From Collinsella aerofaciens (GTDB taxonomy: Bacteria > Actinomycetota > Coriobacteriia > Coriobacteriales > Coriobacteriaceae): DNA of 64,000 nt. Where the stretch lies: positions 54,358 to 118,357 of the forward strand of contig RQCP01000011.1 of assembly GCA_008668235.1 (NCBI GenBank). The letters are read 5' to 3'. The translations under genes and the position numbers were made by a program. The first letter of the stretch is position 1. The number at the start of each line of letters is the position of its first letter. The notes below the pieces were generated by a model that did not search any database, was not told where the DNA came from, and saw nothing but the letters and a program-made list of their open reading frames with translations. Positions 8,774-18,605 of the stretch are shown piece after piece.

Positions 8774-8850
8774 TGGTAGCCCGTACCAGATTCGAACTGG
8801 TGATCTCCGCCTTGAGAGGGCGGCGTCCTAAACCGCTAGACGAACGGGCC
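8774..8850 (-). tRNA. tRNA-Glu (CTC)
   Basis: Read on the minus strand the gene folds into a full cloverleaf: acceptor GGCCCGT pairs with ACGGGCT (G1-U72 wobble), the anticodon stem CCGCC/GGCGG frames loop CTCTCAA with anticodon CTC, and the T arm is ACCAG-TTCGAAT-CTGGT. CCA is encoded. Confidence 0.93.
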
Positions 8851-8867
8851 ATATGTAGCAAATGCAA

Positions 8868-8941
8868 TGGCTGGGATGGAGGGAGTCGAACCCCCATTGA
8901 CGGAACCAGAATCCGCTGTCCTGCCATTAGACGACATCCCA
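8868..8941 (-). tRNA. tRNA-Gln (CTG)
   Basis: Minus-strand cloverleaf with acceptor TGGGATG pairing CATCCCA, discriminator G and encoded CCA. The anticodon stem GCGGA/TCCGT surrounds TTCTGGT, giving anticodon CTG. U1-A72 is typical of bacterial tRNA-Gln. It lies 17 bases upstream of tRNA-Glu and is probably co-transcribed. The 276 bases between it and the next gene hold no other recognisable feature. Confidence 0.93.
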
Positions 8942-9217
8942 ATGGCTGCATCGCTGCGCTCGGCTGTGCCTTTGCGCAAGAAAGAAATATACGGGAAGTC
9001 TCGCCGTGACGCAAGCCCCAATTTTGACTTTTTTGAAATTCAGTCAAATTGGCCTAATTTAGTCCAACCCGTGAAGGACCTGTGAAGCCGACCGCTGTAC
9101 ACGAAGGGCAAAACACCGCGAGCGGTAGCCGTCAACCGTTGGCAGATTCTACCGCGAAAACGATAGCACCAGGCAACACAATCGAAGTATCAATGATCGC
9201 GTAGATATCGAGGTACC

Positions 9218-9628
9218 ATGGACGAAGAGCTTGATTACCTATGGGAGACCCTGGGCCTCGAGATCACTGCCGACCTTTGGCCCGAACGGGACAAAATTCA
9301 CCCCACGTTACGCCCCGCCATTACTGTGGTGCAGGCAAAATACCGCCGTGCATCCTTTTTGATCATGCGGATGTCATGGCACGCGGGACTCCCCGACCTT
9401 AAGCGAATCCAGGCAAGCCTCGTCGAGTTGTCCGGTATGCCGACCGTCATATCCGAGGCGCACCTGGAGCAGCGCCAGCGCGAGCGATTGCAACAGCAGC
9501 GGATTCCCTTTATCTGCCCCGGCGTTCAGGCATATCTGCCCTTTATGGACGAGGAGTACTGGAGCGGCAAGCCCAACAAACACGTAAAGGTCTACGATCC
9601 GCACGAATGGGCACAGCTGGCGGACTGA
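9218..9628 (+). CDS. hypothetical protein, possibly a truncated regulator
   Basis: A 136-residue soluble protein that I do not recognise with certainty. The C-terminal part FICPGVQAYLPF resembles a motif I associate with larger wHTH-type regulators, where a DNA-binding domain would follow; none follows here, so this may be a truncated relative. The middle has a basic helix (EQRQRERLQQQR). No strong ribosome site precedes the ATG (TATCGAGGTACCATG gives GAGG at 5 bases). Coding is supported by consistent GC-rich third positions and by being the only long frame here. Confidence 0.6.
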   Translation: MDEELDYLWETLGLEITADLWPERDKIHPTLRPAITVVQAKYRRASFLIMRMSWHAGLPDLKRIQASLVELSGMPTVISEAHLEQRQRERLQQQRIPFICPGVQAYLPFMDEEYWSGKPNKHVKVYDPHEWAQLAD

Positions 9629-9647
9629 CTGGGGCAGGCCCGCCGGC

Positions 9648-9817
9648 GGAAAGTGCGTCCCAGATTTCAAGCTCAAACTGGTCCCTACTTTCCCGTCGAG
9701 CCCTCAACCGGAAACCGTGTCCCGCAATCGAAGCTCAGAACGGGACGTGCTTTCCGCAACCGGCCACTTTGGGAAAGTGCATCCCATTCTGGAAGCGAAT
9801 TCCGGGTCGCACTTTCC
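9648..9817. repeat. three-copy palindromic tandem array (family C), 62-bp period
   Basis: Three units of exactly 46 bases begin at 9648, 9710 and 9772, an exact 62-bp period with 16-base spacers. Each starts GGAAAGTGCGTCCC or a variant and ends in its complement (GGGACGTGCTTTCC in unit 2), so each unit can form a stem of about 14 bp. The array fills the gap between the stop at 9628 and the 3' end of the ArsC-like gene. Units have diverged from each other but arm pairing is largely kept. Confidence 0.85.
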
Positions 9818-9824
9818 GCAGCCG

Positions 9825-10184
9825 CTACAGCAACGCCTCGGCCCAAGCCGCTTCCCTAAAGCCGGGAATCGCAAAGTCGTCGCCCACCAGCAGCGGACGC
9901 TTGACCAGCATGCCGTCGGTCGCCAGCAGCTCGTAGCACTCCCGATCCGTCATGCCCGCATCCAGACGCGCCTTCAGGCCCAGCTCTCGATATTTCATGC
10001 CCGACGAATTAAAGAAACGCCGCACCGGCAGCCCCGAACGAGCAATCCAGGTCGCAAGCTCATCAGCCGTGGGATTGTCCAAAACGATATCGCGGTCGAT
10101 GTACTCTACCCCATGTTCGTCCAGCCATGCCTTGGCCTTCTTACAGGTCGAGCACTTGGAATATTCAACAAACAGTACGGTCAT
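9825..10184 (-). CDS. ArsC/Spx-family thioredoxin-fold protein
   Basis: A 119-residue member of the arsenate reductase/Spx family. The N-terminal strand FVEYSKCSTCKKAK has Cys11 and Cys14 in a CxxC, as in Spx and many ArsC-like proteins of Gram-positives; RPLLV near residue 95 is the family's conserved Arg-Pro region. GGAGG lies upstream of the ATG. The protein may be a redox-sensing RNA polymerase partner or a thiol-dependent reductase; no arsenic genes lie nearby, so arsenate reduction is not implied. Its 3' end abuts repeat array C. Confidence 0.85.
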   Translation of the reverse strand: MTVLFVEYSKCSTCKKAKAWLDEHGVEYIDRDIVLDNPTADELATWIARSGLPVRRFFNSSGMKYRELGLKARLDAGMTDRECYELLATDGMLVKRPLLVGDDFAIPGFREAAWAEALL

Positions 10185-10276
10185 GGGAATCCTCCGAATA
10201 TAGATCGGCCAACGCAGGCACACGCCACACGAGGCGCCTTCGTATGATGGGCCAATTGTAGCCCGCGGGTCACACG

Positions 10277-11329
10277 TTAAACGAACCGTACCCCGAATCC
10301 GCGTTTGATGAACGGCAGCAGTTCCATTGCCTCGGGCGTGATATGGCCCGCAACGTTCATGCGCTCGTCACCGGGAAGATCGACCCGCGCAATCTCAAGC
10401 TCGCCTTCGTAGCGCCCATATCCGCTATTGCTCACAGCGATCGACCCCGCCTTTCGCGGCAGGCCGGCTCCGGCATCCGTCGGCACGGAATCCGGCTTAA
10501 GCGTCGTACGTGACTCCTGAGACCTAAAGATGAGGACGCTCGAGTCGGGTCGGTCGTGATGAATCTGCCCGCGCACATAGGCATAACTGAGCTCAAGCTC
10601 GCATTGCAGGTCCACGTATCCGGCGGAAACTTGAGCAAACTGCGCCCAGCCCGCATCGGAAAGATCGGGGTCGCCGACCAACACAATGTCGCAATCGGCG
10701 CCATGTGCAAGCTCAAGCATATTGAGGGCAACCTTTGACGCGCGACCGCGCTGCGCCTCGACCGTCGGCAGTCCCTCGAATACCGGCCCGCGAACGTTAG
10801 CATCACCCGGCACAAAAGCCATGATTTCGAATCCAAGCGCCGCAAGACGAAGATTCACCCGAGCAATGTCCTCCAGAGCTAAACCGGTATAAGGCTTGGG
10901 GTAAAAATTGTGGCAGGCGGCAAAACGAGTCACATCGGCACCGGCCTCACGCCACGATGCGATTTCATCAGAACTCACTGTCGATGCATTGACCACAATG
11001 CGAAATACACCGGACAGCTCCGCGACCCGCTGGGCGCTAAAGCCATAGTCCAAACGAAGGTATTCCAACCCCAGATCGCGCAAGTCCTCGATGCGCTCAA
11101 GCCCGAGCAAATCGCACGTGCGAGGCCCCACATCGGCAATGAGCGCAATGCCGCGGGCGGAAAGCAGCGACAGCACATGACGGACCTTATCGGCATACGC
11201 CGCTCCCCCATCCTCGGGAATATGCAGCGAGGTGAACGCATAGCGCGCACCCGCCGCGGCACCACGTTCAATCGTCCGCTCAATATCCTGCAGAGGGCTG
11301 GAAAGATAAATCGAAATACCCGTTTTCAC
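10277..11329 (-). CDS. mupG: MupG-like 6-phospho-N-acetylmuramidase
   Basis: A 350-residue protein of the DUF871/MupG family, cytoplasmic hydrolases that split MurNAc-6-phosphate-GlcNAc. A TIM-barrel half is visible in residues 1-230 (YAFTSLHIPEDGG, LRLDYGFS, CHNFYPKPYTG) followed by a C-terminal small domain. It is the last gene of murR-murQ-murP-mupG, the same gene set as in Staphylococcus, which supports the MurNAc assignment strongly. The GTG start at 11329 follows AAGGAG. A strong terminator hairpin lies immediately upstream, so expression probably relies on partial read-through. Confidence 0.9.
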   Translation of the reverse strand: MKTGISIYLSSPLQDIERTIERGAAAGARYAFTSLHIPEDGGAAYADKVRHVLSLLSARGIALIADVGPRTCDLLGLERIEDLRDLGLEYLRLDYGFSAQRVAELSGVFRIVVNASTVSSDEIASWREAGADVTRFAACHNFYPKPYTGLALEDIARVNLRLAALGFEIMAFVPGDANVRGPVFEGLPTVEAQRGRASKVALNMLELAHGADCDIVLVGDPDLSDAGWAQFAQVSAGYVDLQCELELSYAYVRGQIHHDRPDSSVLIFRSQESRTTLKPDSVPTDAGAGLPRKAGSIAVSNSGYGRYEGELEIARVDLPGDERMNVAGHITPEAMELLPFIKRGFGVRFV

Positions 11330-11344
11330 GCTTCAACGCTCCTT

Positions 11345-11379
11345 TAAAAAAGGCCGGCGGAGCAGCTAGCCCCGCCGGC
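11345..11379 (-). terminator. terminator/attenuator between murP and mupG
   Basis: On the minus strand GCCGGCGG and CCGCCGGC flank a short loop and run into TTTTTT, then directly into the mupG ribosome site. It would lower mupG expression relative to murP. Confidence 0.8.
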
Positions 11380-11446
11380 ACAACCATAACATCAAGAAAT
11401 CTGCCGCGCGCCGCGAACCCTGAGCAACACGGCTCGCGATATCAAT

Positions 11447-12877
11447 CTACTCGCCAAAGAACTCGTTGATCTTCTGCTCGTCGACGCCAAAGAACCACGT
11501 CAGGACAAAGCCGGCGGCATAGGCAAGCAGCATAGCGGCAACGTAGCCGAGCTGCTGGCCAGGAACGACGATCAGCAGGCCAAACAGACCGGAAACGCCC
11601 TGAGAAACCGTGCCGATGTGAAGCAGCGCCGCGAGCGCGCCGCCAAATCCGGCACCCAGGCAGGCCGTCACAAACGGACGAACGAGCGGCAGCGTAACAG
11701 CATACATCAGAGGCTCGCCCACACCCAGGATTCCAACGGGAATGGACTCTGCGACGTACTTCTTGAGCTTGGCGTTCTTGGTCTTAAAGTACAGCGCCAA
11801 ACCGGCACCGACCTGGCCGCCGCCAGCCATCATAAGGATGGGAAGCAGGTAATTGATACCCTTGGTAGCGCCGTCGGGATCGTTGAGCATAGCGTGGATC
11901 GGCGTGAGCGCCTGATGCAGGCCGACGGACACCAGCGGCAAGAAGCCTGCCGACAGGATATAGCCGCCCAGGACGCCCAGCTTCTCGAAGATAAAGGTCA
12001 AAACGCTAAAGATGGCAGTCGTCAGCCATGCGCCAACCGGCTGGATGACGAGCATCAGAGCAAAGGCGCCGATGATGAGCACCAGCAGCGGGGACAAAAA
12101 CGTGTCGAGTGCGTTGGGCATAACCTTGCGAATCTGACGCTCCATCCAGGCAAAAAATGCGCCAGCGATGAGAGCCGCGATCATGCCGCCCGCTGCGGGG
12201 TTGTACTGCGCACTGGTGAGCGGCAGCAGAATGGCAGCGGCAGGATCAGCAGCGCCAGGCGCAAGCAGGGGCATGGCACTGTTGGCGATACACATCATGC
12301 CGGCGATGCCGCCCAGCGCAGCGGAGCCACCAAACTCACGTGCCGCGTTATAGCCCACCAAAATGGGCAGATAGGCAAACAGGGCCCAGCCCATGGAACG
12401 AATGCCCTGGTACCACCACTCGCCTGCAAGCGCGCCTGCCGTCGAGACGTTAATGACGTTGCAGATACCGTTGATGAGGCCAGCCGCAATGATGCCGGGA
12501 AGCAGGGCGACGAAGACATTGGAAATCTTCTTGAGGAAGGCCTGAACCGGCTTAGACTCGTACTTGGCCTTCTGCGCGGCCTTGTTTGTGGCCGCAGCGT
12601 CAACCACGCTCTCGTCAGCAACGCCTTTCGCAAGGCCGGTGAGCTTGGAGAACTCCTCGAGCACCTTATTCACCTTGCCCGGACCCAGCACGATCTGCAT
12701 CGTGTCGTCCTCGACCAGGCCCATCACGCCGTCGAGCGCCTTAATACCCTCCGTGTCGACGTTGCCCGTGTCTTTGACGGTCACGCGCAGGCGCGTCATG
12801 CACGCCGCGTTTGCGAGCACGTTGTCTTTACCGCCCAAAAGGTCCAGCAGCTTTTGAGCCAGCTCTTTGTTCGTCAT
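11447..12877 (-). CDS. murP: PTS MurNAc-type transporter subunit EIIBC
   Basis: Membrane permease of the phosphotransferase system that takes up N-acetylmuramic acid (or a MurNAc disaccharide) and phosphorylates it. Residues 1-90 are an EIIB domain with the phospho-accepting Cys26 (ANAACMTRLRV); from about residue 110 follow some ten hydrophobic segments of EIIC, including LGVGEPLMYAV, the sugar-binding loop equivalent of GITEP. No EIIA domain is present, so a separate EIIA must supply the phosphate. The start follows AGGAG. Assignment to MurNAc rests on the neighbours murQ, mupG and murR. Confidence 0.9.
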   Translation of the reverse strand: MTNKELAQKLLDLLGGKDNVLANAACMTRLRVTVKDTGNVDTEGIKALDGVMGLVEDDTMQIVLGPGKVNKVLEEFSKLTGLAKGVADESVVDAAATNKAAQKAKYESKPVQAFLKKISNVFVALLPGIIAAGLINGICNVINVSTAGALAGEWWYQGIRSMGWALFAYLPILVGYNAAREFGGSAALGGIAGMMCIANSAMPLLAPGAADPAAAILLPLTSAQYNPAAGGMIAALIAGAFFAWMERQIRKVMPNALDTFLSPLLVLIIGAFALMLVIQPVGAWLTTAIFSVLTFIFEKLGVLGGYILSAGFLPLVSVGLHQALTPIHAMLNDPDGATKGINYLLPILMMAGGGQVGAGLALYFKTKNAKLKKYVAESIPVGILGVGEPLMYAVTLPLVRPFVTACLGAGFGGALAALLHIGTVSQGVSGLFGLLIVVPGQQLGYVAAMLLAYAAGFVLTWFFGVDEQKINEFFGE

Positions 12878-12934
12878 AACTCCTCCTTGTATTGGGTATC
12901 TCGTCTGGATGTCATATCAGCTCACGCCGCGCAC

Positions 12935-13858
<924 letters not shown>

Positions 13859-13868
13859 TTCATTCACC

Positions 13869-14720
13869 TCATCTTTCCTGTTTCTCGATGTAGTTTTGCT
13901 TTATGACATGCGTCGCCCGTTCGTAGTCGCTGGCAACGTAAGCAGCGTACAGGGCATCGACAACCATAAGCTGGGCCATACGCGAAGCCATGGCACCGCT
14001 GCGGACCAAGGGTTCACTCGCAGCGACGCCGAGCACGGCATCGGCCATGGTGGCAAGATTGGATGATCCATCTACTTTGGTAACGGCCACAACGGGACAG
14101 TTGTGACGTTGAGCCTCGGCGGTGCAGTCCAGCACCTCTTGCGTCAAGCCCGAGTAGCTAAAGGCGATTGCCATATCGCCCTCATGCATGTTCTTGGCAC
14201 ATAAGAGCTGATCATGCCAGTCGTCGTACAGATGGCACTCTTTGTCGACACGCATGAGCTTTTGCGCCAGGTCGTGCGCGACCAAACGAGAGGCACCAAT
14301 ACCGAACAGATTGACCGCGCGTGCCCGCTTAAGACGGGCCGCGCATCGCTCCAAGACGGTGTAATCGAGCGTTCGCGCCGTCGCCTCGATCGTGCGCACG
14401 TTGCTTTTCATCACCTTCCCCACGATACGTTCGACGCTGTCATCCATGGAGATGTCCTCGAGGGCTACGTCTTTCTTGTCACCTAAGAGCGCCAGCTCGG
14501 CAATCAGTTCGCGCTGGAACTCCTTGTAGCCCGCAAAACCCAAACGCTTGCAAAAGCGCAAAATGCTCGAGGGCGAGGAGAACGTGACATCGGCAAGACC
14601 GCGGACGGACAGCCCGACCACCTCGTGCGGATGAGCGCTTACATATGCGATGACATTGCGTTCCGCCGGGCTCGCGCTGAGCTCACGCTCGCGAAGCCGC
14701 AAAAGCAATCCGTTTGCCAT
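13869..14720 (-). CDS. murR: RpiR-family regulator of MurNAc catabolism
   Basis: A 283-residue transcription factor: an N-terminal RpiR-type helix-turn-helix (residues 1-75, SVRGLADVTFSSPSSILRF) and a C-terminal SIS domain (from about 110, NLFGIGASRLVAHDLAQKL) that senses a sugar phosphate, expected to be MurNAc-6P. The ATG at 14720 has GGAGG eight bases upstream; the GTG at 14729 overlaps that site and is rejected as start. It heads the mur operon and probably controls it. Confidence 0.9.
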   Translation of the reverse strand: MANGLLLRLRERELSASPAERNVIAYVSAHPHEVVGLSVRGLADVTFSSPSSILRFCKRLGFAGYKEFQRELIAELALLGDKKDVALEDISMDDSVERIVGKVMKSNVRTIEATARTLDYTVLERCAARLKRARAVNLFGIGASRLVAHDLAQKLMRVDKECHLYDDWHDQLLCAKNMHEGDMAIAFSYSGLTQEVLDCTAEAQRHNCPVVAVTKVDGSSNLATMADAVLGVAASEPLVRSGAMASRMAQLMVVDALYAAYVASDYERATHVIKQNYIEKQER

Positions 14721-14765
14721 CTCAAACACCTCCGTTGAGAAGAATTAAAGACCAACGAACGATTC

Positions 14766-14794
14766 GTACCGGATACAAACAGCTTTTGCGGTAC
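14766..14794. promoter_or_regulatory. possible mur operator
   Basis: GTACCG (14766-14771) and CGGTAC (14789-14794) form an inverted repeat about 45 bases before the murR start. Position suits an operator for the RpiR regulator; the match is short and unproven. Confidence 0.35.
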
Positions 14795-14815
14795 ATTGTG
14801 CCGCATCGTGGCGCA

Positions 14816-14846
14816 CAAAGGGCGAGCGTTCTACCGCTCGCCCCTC
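14816..14846 (-). terminator. terminator after VanZ-like gene
   Basis: GGGCGAGCG and CGCTCGCCC form a perfect 9-bp stem, followed on the minus strand by a short T-run. Confidence 0.75.
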
Positions 14847-14924
14847 AAATCCGACCGCTCGGAAATACGCGCGACACAAAATAATTCAACAAGGTCGCAT
14901 TATCAGAAACGGGTTTGTTACCGG

Positions 14925-15506
14925 CTAGAGCCTCGCATGGGCGCCGATCGGCCGAGTCGCATGGCGCACCAACGCCGCCGCCAGCAATACCAACAGCATG
15001 GCGATGACATAGCCCACAGCATCGAATCCTAAATCGATAACGTCGAAATGCCTTCCGGGAACAAAAATCTTATGCACCTGATCGCCGACGGAGCAGGCGG
15101 CGCAAAAGAGCAATACGGGCACGCAACGGGAGCATACGCTCCACGGACGCCTGGAAAAGCAAACCACGACCACGGAGGCGAATAATCCGACGAAGAAAAA
15201 CTCTACGGTATGGGCAACGCGACGGACGTTTGTGCCCACCCACATGCGAATGGAAGCAAGTCGGCCAGACCGGACATTCGAGGCAGCCGAATCGGCGCCC
15301 CCGGTCATTCCGTTCTCCGTCTGGGCTTCACCCGTGGCATCGGCAGCCTGAACGCCCGTAGCCTGACCCTCCACCACACGCGCGGTGGACTCGCTCAGCA
15401 ACGACGTCTGCACCGCGTTTTGCTCCGTCAGCACCCAGATGCCCGCCAGCGTTGCAGCGAACAGAACGATCGCGGTCCATCCGATTATTTGTTTTACGCG
15501 AGCCAA
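14925..15506 (-). CDS. VanZ-like membrane protein
   Basis: A 193-residue membrane protein. An N-terminal hydrophobic segment (IIGWTAIVLFAATLAGIWV) is followed by a polar, A/G/T-rich stretch of about 55 residues and then the VanZ core: RRVAHTVEFFFVGL, two hydrophobic segments, and FVPGRHFDVIDLGFDAVGY, the family's signature. The start is a TTG at 15506, placed by a perfect GGAGG seven bases upstream. VanZ relatives can affect teicoplanin susceptibility, but most have unknown function. The large polar insert between the first two segments is longer than usual. Confidence 0.8.
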   Translation of the reverse strand: MARVKQIIGWTAIVLFAATLAGIWVLTEQNAVQTSLLSESTARVVEGQATGVQAADATGEAQTENGMTGGADSAASNVRSGRLASIRMWVGTNVRRVAHTVEFFFVGLFASVVVVCFSRRPWSVCSRCVPVLLFCAACSVGDQVHKIFVPGRHFDVIDLGFDAVGYVIAMLLVLLAAALVRHATRPIGAHARL

Positions 15507-15610
15507 GGGCCAACCTCCTTTTTTGAATATCAGCGAGTGTAGCCCCAAATGGCATCGTCACCGTATCTAAATTTGAATCGCAACAGGAAGCGACAAAGCG
15601 ACGCAAACCC

Positions 15611-16216
15611 CTACCCCGCCTCGCGCATCCAGCGATCGAACGTCCCCACGCACACGCCCAGGCATTTTGCTGCCTGGCTGCGGGTAATATCGCCTGCCTC
15701 ATAGCTATCGCGCACCAGCTCAAACTGAGGAGGGCACGGCTTGCGAGGTCGACCGAAACGGACCCCTCGCGCTCGCGCCGCTGCAATTCCCTCCGCCTGG
15801 CGCCGATGGATATTCTCGCGCTCCACCTGCGCCACGTAGCTCAGCAGTTGCAGCACAATATCGGCAATCAGGACGTTGGTCACATCCGGCGCGCCGCTGG
15901 CCCTAGCGCGCGTGTCAAGCAATGGCATGTCCAACACCACAATGGCAACCCCGAGCTCCTTGGTAATGCGTCGCCATTCCTCAAGAATCTCGGAGTAATT
16001 ACGACCGAGTCGGTCGATAGAAAGCACCACCAGCACGTCCCCGTCCCCCAGGACGTTTAGCAGCTCGCGATAACGCGGTCGATCGAAGTCCTTGCCACTC
16101 GCATGGTCGGCATAAATATTCGCCGAGCCCACGCCATAGGCGCCCAGCGCATCCAGCTGCCGATTCAGATTCTGATCGCGCGAACTCACCCGCGCATACC
16201 CGTACACCGTCGCCAT
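15611..16216 (-). CDS. serine recombinase (resolvase/invertase family)
   Basis: A 201-residue small serine recombinase. GYARVSSRDQNLNRQ gives the nucleophile Ser11; LSIDRLGRNYSEI carries the conserved Arg cluster; the long E-helix follows, then a C-terminal helix-turn-helix (residues 170-198, TRSQAAKCLGVCVGTFDRW). All catalytic landmarks are intact. It stands alone, with no transposase, partner gene or recognised recombination sites. A palindromic repeat (16237-16277) lies 20 bases before the start codon, in its leader. Whether it is a DNA invertase or a transposon resolvase cannot be decided here. Confidence 0.9.
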   Translation of the reverse strand: MATVYGYARVSSRDQNLNRQLDALGAYGVGSANIYADHASGKDFDRPRYRELLNVLGDGDVLVVLSIDRLGRNYSEILEEWRRITKELGVAIVVLDMPLLDTRARASGAPDVTNVLIADIVLQLLSYVAQVERENIHRRQAEGIAAARARGVRFGRPRKPCPPQFELVRDSYEAGDITRSQAAKCLGVCVGTFDRWMREAG

Positions 16217-16236
16217 CTCATCCCCGCTTTCTTGTA

Positions 16237-16277
16237 AACCTGCCAAAAAGGGACAGGTTTATTTTGGTAGGTTTTAC
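16237..16277. repeat. palindromic repeat, family E (GGGACAGGTT type) copy 1
   Basis: AACCTGCC, then GGGACAGGTT, then TTTTGGTAGGTT give overlapping inverted arms. A close copy lies at 28327-28370. It occupies the leader of the serine recombinase gene. Confidence 0.7.
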
Positions 16278-16341
16278 CTCTCAAATAGCAGGTAAGCGGG
16301 CGGCCGAGCAGACGGCAAGGTAGCCACGATTCAAATGCGAA

Positions 16342-16363
16342 GGGCGGTCCCGAAAGGCCGCCC
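16342..16363 (-). terminator. probable terminator after rnr
   Basis: GGGCGG and CCGCCC arms around a 10-base loop, 31 bases beyond the rnr stop. The T-run after it is weak. Confidence 0.5.
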
Positions 16364-16393
16364 TCCGCTCTCTCGCCACGAGTCGGGATTTAG

Positions 16394-18529
16394 CTAATGG
16401 ATAAGCTTAAAGTCCAAGTGTCCACGCGTGGTATTGACGCGCGAGACCTCGATAATCACGCGCTGCCCCAGCTCGTAACGGGTGCCCGTGTCGGCGCCCG
16501 TCAGCGTAAGCGCGTCCTCGTCGAACTCGAACCACTCGTTGCCCAGGCTCTTGATCGAAACCAAGCCTTCGACCTGCGTCAGGTCCAAGCGCACAAAGAG
16601 GCCCATGTTGCTAACCCACGAGACGGTTCCGGCATAGCGCTCGCCCAGACGGTCCTCATAGTACTGGGCAATCTTGATCTTTTGCGTCGCATGGCTGGCG
16701 GCATCTGCCGCGCGCTCGGCATCGCTACATGCGCGGCAGATCTGCGGCAGAATGCGCGGCAGCGACTCGCGCCCCTTGCCGATCAGCCGCGGCGTACGGA
16801 CCAAGGCGTCCTTGCCGCCGAGCTGCTCATAGGCCAACTGCAGTTTGAGCACGCGGTGCACCACCAGATCGGGGTAGCGACGGATGGGACTCGTAAAGTG
16901 ACAGTAGCACGGCGCGGCGAGCGCAAAGTGGCCCTCGTTGCGCGGCTTGTACAGCGCGCGCTGCATGCTGCGCAGAAGCAGCGTGTTGACGAGCGGTGCG
17001 TTGGCCGTACCGGCGGCAGCATCAACTGCAGCCTGCAGCTCATCGGGGCTCCCCAGGGCAATACCGGCAGCACGGCGATCGTCGATGATGCCTAGCTGCG
17101 CCAGCGCAACGGCAGCACCGTGCAGGCTATCGGGGCTCGGATCCTCATGCACACGATAGCAGGCCTCGATATCACGGTCTGCCAGCCACTCTGCAACGCA
17201 CTCGTTGGCGAGCAGCATGGCTTCCTCGATAAGCGACGTGGCACACGAACGCTCACGCGCCACAATCTGCACGGGCACTCCGTCCTCATCCAGCAGAGCA
17301 CGAATCTCGGCCGTGTCAAAATCGACTGAGCCGCGGGCGCGACGGATACGACGGCGGAGTTCGGCGAGTTCGTTGGCGGCGACAAGGAAATCGCCGAGGT
17401 CGACGTTGTAACCGCGGGCGGCCTCCTCGCACGCAAGACCGCGCTCAAGCGCTTCCTCGCGCGAGGTCTCGGCAGCTGCAACATCCTCGGCCGCACCCTC
17501 CAGTACGGAATACTCAACTGCGCCGGCACGCACCAGCAGCGCCTCGGCGCCGTCATAGTCCATACACACACGCGAACGAATTACACTGGGATAGGGATCG
17601 TAATGCCGCACGCGACCCTGCGCATCGAGCTCGATATCGACGGAAAACGCAAGACGGTCCTCGTCAGGGCGAAGCGAGCACAGGTCACAGGACAGGCGTT
17701 CGGGCAGCATGGGAAGTACGCGATCGGCCAGATACACCGATGTCGTACGATGGCGAGCCTCAAGATCGATATGCCCGTCCCACGCCACATAGTGTGAAAC
17801 GTCGGCGATATGCACACCCAGCTTGTAGCCACCCTCGGGCGTGCGCTCCAGCGAAATGGCATCGTCAAAGTCGCGCGCGTCGACCGGGTCGATCGTGATG
17901 ACAAAGCGGTCGCGCAGATCGCGGCGGAGCGGGTCCTTAAGCGCCGCGGACACATCGAGCGAAAGCCCCTCGGCCTCGTCTAGCGCGGCCTCGGGATAGC
18001 TATCGGTATAGCCGTAACGCGCCATCACATATTGAACGCCCAAATCGGGCGCGTCATCTCCGCCAATGCGGCGTTCGATCGTCACGGTGCCCGATTCCAG
18101 GCGCGTCGGGTAGGTCAAAATGCGCGCGACAACGGCATCACCCGGGTGGACGCCCAGGCGATCCGCCGAGGTATCCTCGGGCAGAATGAAGAAGTCGGCC
18201 TTCAGACGCGAATCGAGCGGCTCGATCACACCGAGCGGACCGGCGGTCTGGTACGTGCCCACCACGCTTATGGCTGCACGCTCAACCACGCTTTCGATCA
18301 CGGCGCGCCGCTCACCGTGCGGGCTGTTCTTAATGCTCACGGCAACGGTATCGCCATCCATGATCTCGCGCTTACCGCGGCCCATGACCTTGTAGTCGCC
18401 GTTTTCGGTTACAACGTAGGCGCTATGCTCATGGAGCTGCACGCGCCCGGTCAGGCTCGGACGGCGTTCGCTGCGCACCGGCCCGCGCTGATTGCGAGCT
18501 CCACGCTTATGCTTGTTATTGCGCCCCAT
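16394..18529 (-). CDS. rnr: ribonuclease R
   Basis: Processive 3'-5' exoribonuclease of the RNase II/R family; degrades structured RNA and works with SmpB-tmRNA in other bacteria. The 711-residue chain has a basic N-terminus, a cold-shock-like OB region, then the catalytic RNB domain with the four-Asp motif DPVDARDFDDAIS near residue 220, and a C-terminal S1 domain (ERYAGTVSWVSNMGLFVRLD). FTSPIRRYPDL is the conserved RNB signature. Length is a little under the Escherichia enzyme, with a short N-terminal region. The start follows GGAGG. Confidence 0.95.
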   Translation of the reverse strand: MGRNNKHKRGARNQRGPVRSERRPSLTGRVQLHEHSAYVVTENGDYKVMGRGKREIMDGDTVAVSIKNSPHGERRAVIESVVERAAISVVGTYQTAGPLGVIEPLDSRLKADFFILPEDTSADRLGVHPGDAVVARILTYPTRLESGTVTIERRIGGDDAPDLGVQYVMARYGYTDSYPEAALDEAEGLSLDVSAALKDPLRRDLRDRFVITIDPVDARDFDDAISLERTPEGGYKLGVHIADVSHYVAWDGHIDLEARHRTTSVYLADRVLPMLPERLSCDLCSLRPDEDRLAFSVDIELDAQGRVRHYDPYPSVIRSRVCMDYDGAEALLVRAGAVEYSVLEGAAEDVAAAETSREEALERGLACEEAARGYNVDLGDFLVAANELAELRRRIRRARGSVDFDTAEIRALLDEDGVPVQIVARERSCATSLIEEAMLLANECVAEWLADRDIEACYRVHEDPSPDSLHGAAVALAQLGIIDDRRAAGIALGSPDELQAAVDAAAGTANAPLVNTLLLRSMQRALYKPRNEGHFALAAPCYCHFTSPIRRYPDLVVHRVLKLQLAYEQLGGKDALVRTPRLIGKGRESLPRILPQICRACSDAERAADAASHATQKIKIAQYYEDRLGERYAGTVSWVSNMGLFVRLDLTQVEGLVSIKSLGNEWFEFDEDALTLTGADTGTRYELGQRVIIEVSRVNTTRGHLDFKLIH

Positions 18530-18605
18530 GGCGCCTCCTAACTATCGATTGCGAACTCCAAAGAGTCTACCCAAATGATTCGCTTTCCTGCCGTCCCCTA
18601 GGGAT

